A stretch of 27,302 nt of DNA from NCBI GenBank assembly GCA_001600495.1, contig BCKE01000070.1, forward strand, positions 68,115-95,416, in the 5' to 3' direction. The notes beneath the pieces are model-generated. The model saw nothing but the letters and a program-made list of their open reading frames with translations, was not told the DNA's origin and ran no database searches. Shown one piece after another: positions 18,525 through 27,302 of the stretch. This DNA comes from Pilasporangium apinafurcum (lineage: Eukaryota > Oomycota > Peronosporomycetes > Pythiales > Pythiaceae). The position numbers and the translations under genes are program-made. The first letter of the stretch is position 1; each line of letters begins with the position of its first letter.

Positions 18525-19042
18525 CAAGAGATCATATGAGATACCAAAATACCAATAACTCACAGAGGAACTCCTCTTTTTTCTTTCAGTTCGACCTAAC
18601 TAACAAAAGTTACCTTAGACTACACAACCACAGAGTAGACACCTACGACACATGGACTCTGTGAACAAGTCTCTCTTGTATAATGTTTATCACATTCGAT
18701 CATCCTTCCTCCACTCCTTCCCATCTTTTAATCGACCACCATCTTGAAAGTGAAACCGTATCCAACGAAGGAACAGAAGAAACTTTTCAACAAGATGTTT
18801 GGTACCAGATAGTCTTGAAGTGTTCTCGCTGCAACTTCGTCCTTGATAGAGATGTCAATGCTGCTAGAAACATATTTCTCAGAAATGAACACTTACTCGT
18901 CTGTATTCATCGAGTCCATGTATCGAAGATGTCTAGTCTGCGGTTGTGTAGTCTTAGGTTTTGTTAGTCAGGTCGGACCGAAAGAAAAGGCATGAGTTCC
19001 TTCGTGAGTTAGTGGTATTTTGGTATCTCATATGATCCCTGA
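18525..19042 (+). mobile_element. 518-bp non-autonomous family A element (copy 2)
   Basis: The same length and orientation as 3280-3797, with no insertion or deletion. By eye I find two internal base differences (both near the right arm, about 18962 and 18978) and a few at the last bases of the right end (ATCCCTGAG in place of ATCTCTTG). It contains the same N-terminal TnpB motif with a stop and the same out-of-frame C-terminal DRDVNAARN block. Flanks differ from copy 1, so it is a separate insertion rather than part of a larger duplication. It lies between the small membrane protein and the cellulose synthase gene. Confidence 0.88.
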
Positions 19043-19273
19043 GATCTATCATGTCGAAACAAAGGAAACAATATTGAAAATGTGTACATTTGGTTCAACA
19101 TGCAAGGGGAACGGCATTATCAACTTTTCTCACTATCAATCCGTTTGTGTGCACATGAAGGAAGCCAATCGTTTTGTTTGACCTCTGTTTTCCACAAAAC
19201 TTTCCTTACTTGACACTGTTCTATACTAGTACGCGCTGTGTGCATATCCTAATATAGTCGCTGTCATGGTTGC

Positions 19274-22200
19274 TTAGCCGAAAATCTCATGGTTGGGCGT
19301 TTCCACGTAGACCCAGAAGCACAAAATCACGAGTACAATAGCCAATGAGAAGCTCCCGACGATGTTACCGTGGTCGGTTAAACTCTTGTGGCTCCAACCA
19401 AAGTAGGTCTGCAGGCTCATACGCACCATGGGACCTAATTGACTGGCCGTGAACATCCCCAAGAAGATCGATGCAAAGAGCAGCGGCGTGCCGTGAGTCG
19501 TCTCAGCGTTGTTATACCCAACGAAGAAGCGCACAATCGACCAAAGAACCCCAAAGACCATTGCCAAGAACACCAGCAAGTTGGGTATTTCCATCGGACT
19601 ATTGCCCGCCAAGGCACCGGTATTAGCCCAGGACGCTTCTTTATCCGTGATTTTCCAGTAAATGGCCTCAAACACCGCCAGCACGTGCACGAACGCATAC
19701 GAAAACCACGTTTGTTGGCTACGCAGCACGTCGTCGTTGTCCACTGTACGATTCGAAAGCGCCGATAGGATACTCTGCGCGACGATCTTGGGCACCAGCG
19801 CCATCAACAGTCGCAACCCGGCAGTATAGATCGGAGCGTTGCCACTGTAGAGGAAATATGCCGTGACGTAGAAGAAGAAAATGGCCGGGAAGGAGCCAAT
19901 CGGGTATACTGTGAGGTTAATGAAGAAGATCCAGCGCATAAATTTGTTCACCTTACGAGGAGGTGGTAATTCGACCTTTGGAGGCGTCCATTTTGGATCA
20001 ACCAAGCTTGTTTTCTTGCGTAAGTAGATCTGGAAATTGCCTTTCGCCCAACGCTTTCGCTGTGCTAATGCCGCTGCGACCGACTCGGGCACTGCACCTT
20101 CTGCCAAGCGAATACGGTCGCTTTCTTCACCCTCCAAGTCTTTACGGAAGTACAGTCCTTTCCATCCTTTGTCAATCATCATCTTGCCCGTGAAGGCATC
20201 TTCCGTCAAGGAGCCGTACTGAATACCACATACCGAGTCGAGCGCTTCTCGTCGGAAAATCGCGTTCGTACCCGCAAAAGATGCGCATTCATATCCATCC
20301 ATACCCGTCTGTGCGGAATCGAAGAACGTCGAGTTGCGATGACCGCAAGGATCTCCCAGACGAAGCTGCAAGCAATCTTCAAAGTATTGCGGAGTCTGCA
20401 CATATCCGACCTGGTTCACGGACACATGATCTGAGTAATCATCAGCTGACACCCCAACGAATTGCACCGACGCGTTCTGCATGTTACTATTGGACTTGGT
20501 CTTGCATTTCGTACACATTCCCTTCTTGTTGATCTTCCCACCGCAAGAATAACACGTGATGCGCTCAGTAACAGTGTTTTGCGTTTGTCGGCGATGCAAA
20601 CTGGAATTCACATGACCCGAAGCGTTATAACAATCCTTAGAGCAGAACGAAATCTGCGCTTCAGGTACACCAGCGCTTTGGCAAAGTGCACAACAGATTT
20701 TCCCAATGTCACCACACCCAGGCGCACAGCAGCGCGCGATCTTGGTGCTCTGTGGTGTATCGAAGAAAAATGGAAGTACAGCCTGGATGAACATTTCATG
20801 GGGTTTCATGTCATTATCGAGGATAATGGCATACCGTCCACATGCACCTTCGTTGTAGAGCACATTGTTAATATTCCCGGCCTTACTGTGATGCACTGGT
20901 GGTTTGATACGACCGACAAACGTCACCTTCGGGTATCCAGGATAGTTGTAGTCATCACGCACAGACCCCACAGCACAATCAGCACGACGCACCACACGTG
21001 GGTTGGCGCTTGTGGGCATCTTGACCGCGGTGTGCTGCTTTCGCCATTCATCCACTTCCAGATCTTCCGACTCGCACACCCGTTCGTACATGAATTGCGC
21101 CACTTCGTGGCGAACATCTCCAGCGTCCTCAATTAGTCCACGATTGACAGATACTTTTGGCACAGCTGCACCAGGCTCCCACTTGGCTTTGCAGTAGCCA
21201 TCGTCACAGATCCAGACGTGAAAGAGATGCGGCGGGTAGTCAAGGTTCATAATCTTATCCAGTGTAGCGATGGTATCCTCGGCTGGTTCTGAGTAATGAC
21301 ACAACAAAATGTCGACCGTTGGCCACTACAAGTACAAAAAAAACAATATTACTACCAGTCTGCACCACATAATATGGCTTTTCTACCAGTGATTCGGTGG
21401 AGAAACGTACCTTTTCTGGGGGGAAATGTGGGCTAAAATCTCGCAGAAAGCGAGCACCACGTCGCACTGGCTTCCACATGCCGAGATAGTAGGCAAATCC
21501 AAGGACAATGGAGATAAATTCAGCGAGATAAAAGAGAAAGTATGACACCCAGTGCGCAATATCGGGCTCACGGAAGCACTCCACCTCATCGATATTGGCG
21601 AACCACATATACCACTCAGGTGGATCCCACATGCCGTTAAAAGGTTTCGAGCCACACTGGAGCGTCTCGGAACGTGTTTGCTGGATGAGTTCACAGGAGT
21701 AGCTCCGCAATTTTATATCACACGGTTCAATGCCAATCGGAAACCATAGTACAATGGCCGTCAGTTCAATTAGTGCTGTGATCACGAAGATCACGTACCA
21801 GAATCGGTAGCTGAACCGGCCTTTCATCTCGTACACACGCACGTTTGGCAGGTCGCGCTTGACGACGTTCCCGCTCCCCGCCGACATAATGGTAAATTCC
21901 AACGCATCGAACCACATCGCAAAATCGGAATCGGTTTCTGGACACACCAACCAAACACGATGACGCGTGTGGATAGCGATACCACGCGCCGGCAGATCGA
22001 GCCGCTCACTTTGTTCCAATTTAAACGCATCACGGAGATCGATGGCGCCGACAACTAGTTCACCGTTACGCGAATTAAAATACTTACGACAGTCGACAAA
22101 GTCATGGAAATAGTATATCTTGTTGCCTTCGAGCGCAAAGTACCGTTTCCGCCACGATTTTGCGACAGGGCCTTTGAATTTCCGCGCCCCTTGCTTATGC

Positions 22201-22436
22201 ATCCAGCCGTGGACGGTGATCTTGCCGAGCGACTCCTGTTCATCGACCTTCGTGAGTTCAGCGATGGCGATCTGCGTCTGTGAGAGCGGATCGTTCGATT
22301 GCTGGATACCCGCGAGCAGCCCATCTGAGTTCAGTGGTTGATGGTAACCCCCGCTGACCTGCGGGGTCTGGCTGTTATCGTACTGTTCATCCTCCGGGAT
22401 GGCTAGAGTCTTGGCCATATAAGGATGCGAAGCCAT
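19274..22436 (-). CDS. CesA: Cellulose synthase with N-terminal PH domain (two exons)
   Basis: Exons 22436-21411 (342 codons) and 21325-19274 join in phase 0 across an 85-bp intron to give 1025 residues. The enzyme polymerises UDP-glucose into beta-1,4-glucan at the plasma membrane. Seen in order: a PH domain (about 73-182, GWMHKQGARKFKGPVAKSW to MWFDALE), two membrane helices (208-236, 294-320), then FPPEKWPTVDI across the splice and CHYSEP. The GT2 catalytic core follows, with CDDGY (382), DNDMK (512), TEDAF (716) and QRKRW (764), then about six C-terminal membrane helices. A PH domain on CesA is an oomycete feature. Between DNDMK and TED lies an unusual Cys-rich block (541-616). The stop is TAA at 19274. 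All catalytic motifs are intact. Confidence 0.96.
20504..20731 (-). other. Cys/His-rich insertion within CesA
   Basis: Residues 541-616 contain CCAPGCG, CCALCQ, FCSKDC, two histidines (580, 586), then CYSCGG and CTKC. The first part resembles MYND-like or C6H2 zinc fingers (the latter known from methionine aminopeptidase 1). The second is a CxxC-CxxC knuckle. It sits between the DxD and TED catalytic motifs, where plant enzymes carry their plant-conserved region. Confidence 0.7.
21326..21410 (-). other. CesA intron (85 bp)
   Basis: The minus strand begins GTACGT and ends CTTGTAG. Removing it restores the conserved FPPE-WPTVDI junction of cellulose synthases, and it contains an in-frame extension that matches nothing in the family. 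Length and borders are normal for oomycetes. Confidence 0.9.
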
Positions 22437-22886
22437 CTCTTGTGCGAGAGCGTGCTAAAAATCTTCTGATTGTTTCTCTTGCTTTGTCGTTCGCGTGGAC
22501 GTTCGCGTGAGAGATGTGTTCGTGTGATCTAATGTCTGTTGAGAAGGAAGAAAGAAATGCCAACGCGTACGATTGGCGCTCTTCAGATATCCATCAATAC
22601 AGTTCCACGTCGCAAATAATCTATTTCAACAGGAAATTCATTACTGTAGGTTTTAACCTAATAATAAAACTTAATAATAACGGAAATGTGGTAAGTATGT
22701 TATGTATTTTATTCATTTTGATAGGTTTTCTATTTTCGCGACGGCCGTGCGGGAAAGGGGTAAACTGGCGAACGCGACAACAATTCAGCGCAACAAGATC
22801 GTGTCGCTACAGTACTCGTTACAAAATACCGGTATTTATACCGGGATTACGGTTTTAGGGCCACTATATTGAGCATTTTTGGTTGT
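22437..22886. other. Intergenic 5' flank of CesA, no gene seen
   Basis: AT-rich, with no supported coding sequence. A small inverted motif (AAATACCGGTATTTATACCGG) lies near 22825-22845. No clear initiator motif was found in front of CesA. Confidence 0.45.
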
Positions 22887-24276
22887 CACGAGGCGAGATA
22901 CCAAAATACCGGTAGCTCAGAGCAGGATTTGATGTTTTGTTGTTTGGGTTCGACCTAACAAAAGTCAGCTAAGACTAGACTACCACAGAGTAGCCATCTC
23001 TGATACCTGGACTCGGAGAACAAGTCTTTGTTGTATAATGTCCTTACACTCGATCACGCGTCCTCCAGTCCTTTCCATCTTGTATTTCAGGAGTTTCTTG
23101 AACTTGTAATGAGACCATGTGAGCATTGCTTTTCACGCTTCGCTTGAAATTCTTTTTTGTTTGGACGCCATCTCTGAAGTCCCAAAGGATGAAAGATCGA
23201 GCAACAGACAGCGGTTGGATATTGCGTTCTTGGTGTCGTCCATGCTTAATCAACAGCTTCATCAAGACAACAATGAAGACATGGAAGCATAAAAAAAACA
23301 CCAAGAAGACCTCTCGTCTCGTGTTAATGTCTTTATTGTCAGAAGAAATGGAAGGATGAAGGTAGGAATGCTCAGAAGGCTCGGTAAGGATCAAATGGCG
23401 CAAGATAGACAAACCAAGTCAAGAAAGGATAACTCGAATTCGGTTGAAATCCAATCTCGATCATTAAAGTCTGATGAAGATCAACTTTGATTCTTTCCAC
23501 AATATGCTGGTTTCTCCAGGAATGAAGGTATTAAGATCAAAAAGCAACTTCTGACACTCGGATATGCAGCTCATTTACAGAGAACTCGAGAAGATTGCTA
23601 CTATGTCTGCATTCCTCGAGTAAAAGAATTCGAGCAGACAGACTTCATTTGAACATGCGCAATCGGTCTCGGAATCTGTATGTTGGCCGATCGTCTCAAG
23701 TCTTAAGAAAAGTCCAAGAACAACCGCTATTGCTTGCAGGAAACGAGCTATCGAGTTTACCAACGGATGAAAGCGATGATGTCGGACATGCATCACAAAA
23801 TCTCCAAGTAGTTGTCGGACAACTCTCATAAAGTCCTTTTTTCCATTCTTTCAGACATGAGAAATGATGTCCAAGCAAAGAAGGATTTCAAGCAAGGCGT
23901 CAAGAGAAATGCTCACATGGTCTCACTACAAGTTTAAGATGCTACTGAAGTGCAAGATGGGAAGGACTGGGGAAAAGATGATCGAGTGTGAGAAGTACTA
24001 TATAACAAAGACTTGTTCTCAGTGTGGGAGAATCAACCACCGGAAAGTTTTGGAGTGTCCTCACTGCAACTTCGTTCTTGATAAAGATGTCAACGCTGTT
24101 AGAAACATGTTTCTCAAGAATAAGCACTTACTCATCGAGTCCATGTATCGAAGATGTCTACTCCGGGGTTGCCTAGTCTTAGCTAGCTTCTGCTAGTCAG
24201 GTCGGACCGAAAGAACAAACAGGAGTTCCTCCCCGAATTAGTGGTACTTTCGTATCTCATATGATCTCTTGAGGTG
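22887..24276 (+). mobile_element. Long family A element (1.39 kb), TnpB-like, decayed
   Basis: The left end is at CACGAGGCGAGATACC (22887, with a short deletion inside the terminus) and the right end at GATCTCTTGAGGTG (24276). The left arm is an inverted copy of the nuclease gene's 3' part. Reversed, 23044 to about 23290 reads MLTWSHYKFKKLLKYKM and then IEC, without zinc finger or RuvC-III. The right half holds the gene in the plus orientation through its zinc finger and RuvC-III. The element therefore carries the same gene end twice, facing outward. It is the best view of the parent of the 518-bp elements. No transposase gene is present inside. Confidence 0.8.
23390..24196 (+). pseudogene. 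Family A TnpB/Fanzor-like nuclease remnant
   Basis: Plus-strand coding remnants in order: KIDKPSQERI (N-terminal segment, about 23395), NEGIKIKKQLLTLGY (23521), DCYYVCIPRVKEFEQTDFI then a stop, YQRMKAMMSDMHHKISK, then REMLTWSHYKFKMLLKCKM (about 23910), KTCSQCGRINHR, CPHCNFVLDKDVNAVRNMFL. This is the order of an IS607-type TnpB: beta-strand core, helical segment, zinc finger and RuvC-III Asp. The RuvC-I Asp is lost: the AIDPG of the relic at 9346-9984 corresponds to AIGLG here. The central part between the N-terminus and 23521 is shortened, and stops and frameshifts are frequent. The zinc finger with both CxxC pairs is intact. It cannot encode an active enzyme. Confidence 0.8.
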
Positions 24277-24542
24277 AGCGTGCAGTCGGCATTTACACCG
24301 TTAAAGATTTCAAACGCCCAGAGAGCTACTCGAACTGATACTTGGCATAAGGCGTTACTTCTCGTACACTCTGTCTCCACCAAGAGGCGCTGGGTATCAG
24401 TGCCTCGAGGAGTAACCAGGCTCTACTACGTGTGGCAGCGCACTGAGCACCAACGCAACGCCAAGCGGTTGGCCAGGTACTTTCTGGTAGCCAAGACTCC
24501 CGGTAGTATGTAAATCCATCGAAAACACAGGGACATAATCGG
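24277..24542. other. Spacer between family A element and lineage C Fanzor
   Basis: It contains an 80-codon plus-strand frame (to 24513) that is GC-richer than the flanking intergenic DNA but shows no domain. It could be a remnant 5' part of the lineage C element. Nothing further is recognised. Confidence 0.4.
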
Positions 24543-26512
24543 ATGGAGTTCAGGATAGCCCCCCCCCCCCCCCCGACCCTATCCTACCGTACTACAAAAC
24601 GGTCAAGACCAGCCTTGCCTCTGTTTCCAAGACTCCGGAGAAGCAGCCGATGATCAGTCAAGCAGCGGCGACGGCCAACCGCATCGTCATTCGATCGCTC
24701 CTGTTCATCAGGTTGTACTTGATGCACCACAAGGATACACCACCGGTTGTGAATGCCGAGCTGGTGGACACGATGTTCAAGACGGTTTGGCAGCGGAATG
24801 TTAGACGTAGGCCGCGTTCGGTCACCGCCAAAGTCTTGCGGGACACATTGACTGTGTTCTACAAGCAGCACTTCGAGCCTCTGTTGCCAATAGGAGACCA
24901 ACCGTTGTCCTACACTCACCTCAACACTGTGCTCGACTATGCTTCCGTGCAAGCAGTGACCGTCTTCGAGACCAACATCAAACAGCACTTCGTCGAGTAT
25001 GTATAGGCATATGTCAACACGGTGTGACAAAAGGACTACCTGGTAGAGCGCATCAGGGCTACTAGGATAACCAAAAGGGAGCGCGAGGCGGTGATCAGGA
25101 AGCTATGTGTCACTCTTCAGCAGCTCAAGAACGACCTGTTGAACGTCGGCTCAGAGCCTTTTCAGTCGCACCCCTCTTACCACTTGTGGGTGAGATAGCA
25201 GAAGAGGCTAGTGCTACCTGCAAAGATCAGGTACGAGAAGGATCTGCTGTATTACGATTTGCAGTGCAAGCCGCAGGACTACTGGCCTGCCATGCTGAGG
25301 ATGACCGAGATGATCAAGCAGGCTAATAAGAAGGTCCGTAACTTCTGCTCTCTGAGGACCAGCATCATTCCGAGGCACATCACACTGGATACGACCACCC
25401 TGGTCACCCTGCTGTTCACCAAAGAGAACGGTACCAAGTCCAAACTGCTGACCAAAGGAGAATTGGTGCGCAACAAGAATGAGATATGGAAGACATTCTT
25501 CAGGACCAACATGAAGATGTTCAAGGCAGATGACTATCGGTTCAACCACATGATCAGCACCGATGGGGCCGCATGCAGCATCCTGCTGATCAGACGTGAT
25601 CTGTACGGTATGAATACCCCCAAAAAGAAGCTCGTGGTGGCTCGGAAGTGGCACGTAGACGACCTGGCAGCGGACGAAGTGCAACAGCTGAGCAAACGAA
25701 ATGTGGTGGGCATCGACCCCAACATGAGCGACCTGCTATTCTGCGTCGACGAGGATGCCTCCAAGCGGTACCGTTACAATCAAAATCAGCGCAGACAGGA
25801 AACCAAGGCCAAGAAGTATGCTCAGATCATGCTGAACGACAAGGGGCATTCTTCAGTCGAGAGTCGCACGATCGTGGGGTGGGAATCGAATCTGTCGGCG
25901 TATGACCGCAAGACTGTCGATAGTAACAGGTTCAAGGCTTTCATCAAGGCTAAGCTGCTGGTGAACAACAAGGTGACTGGGTTCTACGAGGGCGAACTGT
26001 ATCGCAAGATGCGACTAAATAGCTTTTACAATATACGCAAGTCCGAACAGCGGCTGGTGCAACACTTCAAGGAGATCTTCGGCACACCAGACGAAGTAGT
26101 GGTGGATATTGGTGACTGGGGGCAGAAGAAGCATCGCAAGTTCAAGGAGCCCACCAAGGGAAAGGGATTCAGGACTCTGTTGAGGGAAGCCGGCTACTCG
26201 GTGTACCTCGTGGACAAGTTTAAGACCAGCTGTCAGTGCTCTTACTGCCAAGCTGAGGGTGCCAAGTGCGAGAAGTTTCGTGTCAGGTTGGACCCTAAGA
26301 CCAAAAAGACTGACGAAGACAGACAACTCCAACTTGTACACGGTCTATTGCTATGCCAACAGTGTTATAGACTGTGGAACCGAGATGTCAACTCTTCAAT
26401 CAACACAGCTCGCCTCACAAGGCAGGTTCTGGAGGGAAGAGGGCGACCAGAGTATCTGAGTCGCCAGATACGACTGTCACCAGTAGACAGTGCTGTTACG
26501 TCGACGACATAG
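24543..26512 (+). pseudogene. Nearly full-length Fanzor nuclease (lineage C) with three in-frame stops
   Basis: From about 24576 to 26512 one frame encodes some 640 residues of a Fanzor like those of fungi. It has an N-terminal helical part (MISQAAATANRIVIRSLLFI; FVEYV), the LQCKPQDYWPAM segment, TLDTTTLVTLLFTKENGTKS and FNHMISTDGAACSILL. The RuvC core follows: VVGIDPN (Asp 169 counted from 25211), IGDWGQKKHRKFKEP with TKGKGFR, LVDKFKTSCQCSYC, CEKF, LLLCQQCYRLWNRDVNSS. Stops interrupt it at 25004-25006 (TAG), 25025-25027 (TGA) and 25196-25198 (TAG), with homologous sequence continuing between them, so they are not intronic. The usual Glu of the D-E-[FY]-x-T-S motif is Lys 336. A possible ATG at 24543 is one base out of frame across a 16-C run. 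Probably inactive, but its frame is otherwise intact. Confidence 0.88.
24559..24574. repeat. Poly-C run, 16 bases
   Basis: An uninterrupted run of 16 C. It lies between a possible start codon (24543) and the conserved frame of the lineage C Fanzor. With 17 or 14 C the two would be in frame. Confidence 0.75.
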
Positions 26513-27070
26513 AAGCATGACTTACACTGGGCTAAAATGCCCGAACGTTGTTTTTTAGGACGCCGTGGGCGTTGTAAATCTTCAACGGTGTAAAAGCATA
26601 AGAGAGAAAGAGCATACAAAGGATGAACAGTTGCCCGCCCCTCTATATCACCACCACTAGTCGTATTTGTGCCTCTACAAAGAGGTTGTATGCCCTTTAC
26701 TCCGCATGAAGCACCGGTGGTGGGTGTGCAGCCGCTCGTAGAAAGATTCCGGGACGACGCTTGCGAAGAGGTTGGTGGCTTTTCGTATCTACATCAAAGT
26801 CTGATTTTTGATTTACATGGCTATAATTAAGTATCTTTGATAGGCATGAAAGTTTGCAGCTCAAAAATCACAAGATTGAACGGTAGTTGAGTGCACCTGG
26901 GGTGCATGGATCTACCGATGGCACAATCTGCTATTGTATTCGCTTCCATTTCTGAAAAAGAAGTCGACCAAGCATATCAAAATCGCTCAAGTCAAGCACG
27001 ATTTTGTTAGGAGCTTGGCGGACTGTAAGTATTGTTCCGAGCCAAGTGAGTGCTTTCTTTGCACGCCAGT
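26513..27070. other. Intergenic, no gene seen
   Basis: No supported coding sequence. It would hold the 3' end of the lineage C Fanzor element, but no terminus matching any family A end is seen and no other inverted repeat was recognised. Confidence 0.45.
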
Positions 27071-27302
27071 ATGATATCTGCGCGTGTGTGCGCTGTATTT
27101 GGCTGGAGTGTACTGATTTGCATTGGGATATGCATTGAGGCCGAAAAGATTCCCGCTCCGGAGCTTTTTGACTTAACGGAGTCAACCTCGAAAGTATTTG
27201 AAGGCTTTAATGACGCATTGCTTTCAGATGACGTGAACCGGGGAAAAGAGCCATCTTCAGCATGGTATTCCTCGACACAATCATCACCAACAGTATACTC
27301 CA
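27071..27302 (+). CDS. N-terminal part of a predicted secreted protein (runs off window)
   Basis: An open plus-strand frame from the ATG at 27071 runs to the right edge without a stop (77 codons). It begins MISARVCAVFGWSVLICIGI, a plausible signal peptide, followed by an acidic, Ser/Thr-rich sequence (KIPAPELFDLTESTSKVFEG). No domain is recognised. The layout loosely resembles the start of the small membrane protein at 17922-18374. The start is chosen from the signal peptide; a gene call from the N-terminus alone is tentative. Confidence 0.5.
   Translation, partial: MISARVCAVFGWSVLICIGICIEAEKIPAPELFDLTESTSKVFEGFNDALLSDDVNRGKEPSSAWYSSTQSSPTVYS

Noticed and set aside
23044-23412. Minus-strand 122-codon frame as a separate gene
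   Set aside because: Its sequence is an off-frame reading of the inverted nuclease segment in the left arm of the long family A element.
24274-24513. An 80-codon plus-strand frame before the lineage C Fanzor
   Set aside because: It is not in frame with the Fanzor, starts inside the family A terminus and shows no recognisable motif; kept only as spacer.
1-27302. tRNA, rRNA or other classical RNA genes
   Set aside because: None was recognised by eye on either strand; a covariance-model search would be needed to exclude them.

Overview
The window looks like nuclear DNA of an oomycete (water mould, downy mildew or Phytophthora relative). The best evidence is a cellulose synthase with an N-terminal PH domain, an oomycete architecture. 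A short GT-AG intron, several predicted secreted proteins, a possible RxLR motif and oomycete-type initiator/flanking-promoter motifs in front of the acid phosphatase genes agree with this. Species cannot be fixed from sequence alone. Coding DNA is of balanced base composition and intergenic DNA is AT-richer.

Layout, left to right. (1) 1-833, minus: a mucin-like secreted protein cut by the window edge. (2) About 1450-2880, minus: broken Fanzor/TnpB-like RNA-guided nuclease genes of two lineages, one abutting the other. (3) 3280-3797: a 518-bp non-autonomous element with long terminal inverted repeats (TIRs), made from the ends of a TnpB-like gene (called family A here). (4) 3918-11560, minus: an array of three secreted purple acid phosphatases (PAPs) plus a truncated PAP pseudogene, interrupted by two further family A pieces (5756-5964 and 9346-9984). 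(5) 12853-13473, minus: a truncated IS630/Tc1-like transposase. (6) 14290-15072, minus: a second mucin-like protein with the same eight-cysteine domain as the first and a C-terminal membrane anchor. (7) 17922-18374, plus: a small signal-peptide/membrane protein with an RxLR-like motif. (8) 18525-19042: a second, almost identical copy of the 518-bp element. (9) 19274-22436, minus: a two-exon cellulose synthase with an unusual cysteine-rich insertion. (10) 22887-24276: the longest family A element. (11) 24543-26512, plus: a nearly full-length Fanzor gene of a third lineage, broken by three in-frame stops. (12) 27071 onward, plus: the start of another predicted secreted protein.

The host genes share a theme of the cell surface and secretion: wall polysaccharide synthesis, secreted phosphatases for phosphate scavenging, and cysteine-rich mucin-like coat proteins. 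The other theme is the mobile DNA. Eight separate traces of Fanzor/TnpB nuclease genes lie in 27 kb, none of them intact. Family A is the most interesting because its elements carry long inverted ends derived from the nuclease gene's own 3' end, and the short derivatives keep that end while losing most of the protein. In bacterial TnpB systems and in characterised Fanzors the 3' end is where the guide RNA scaffold lies.
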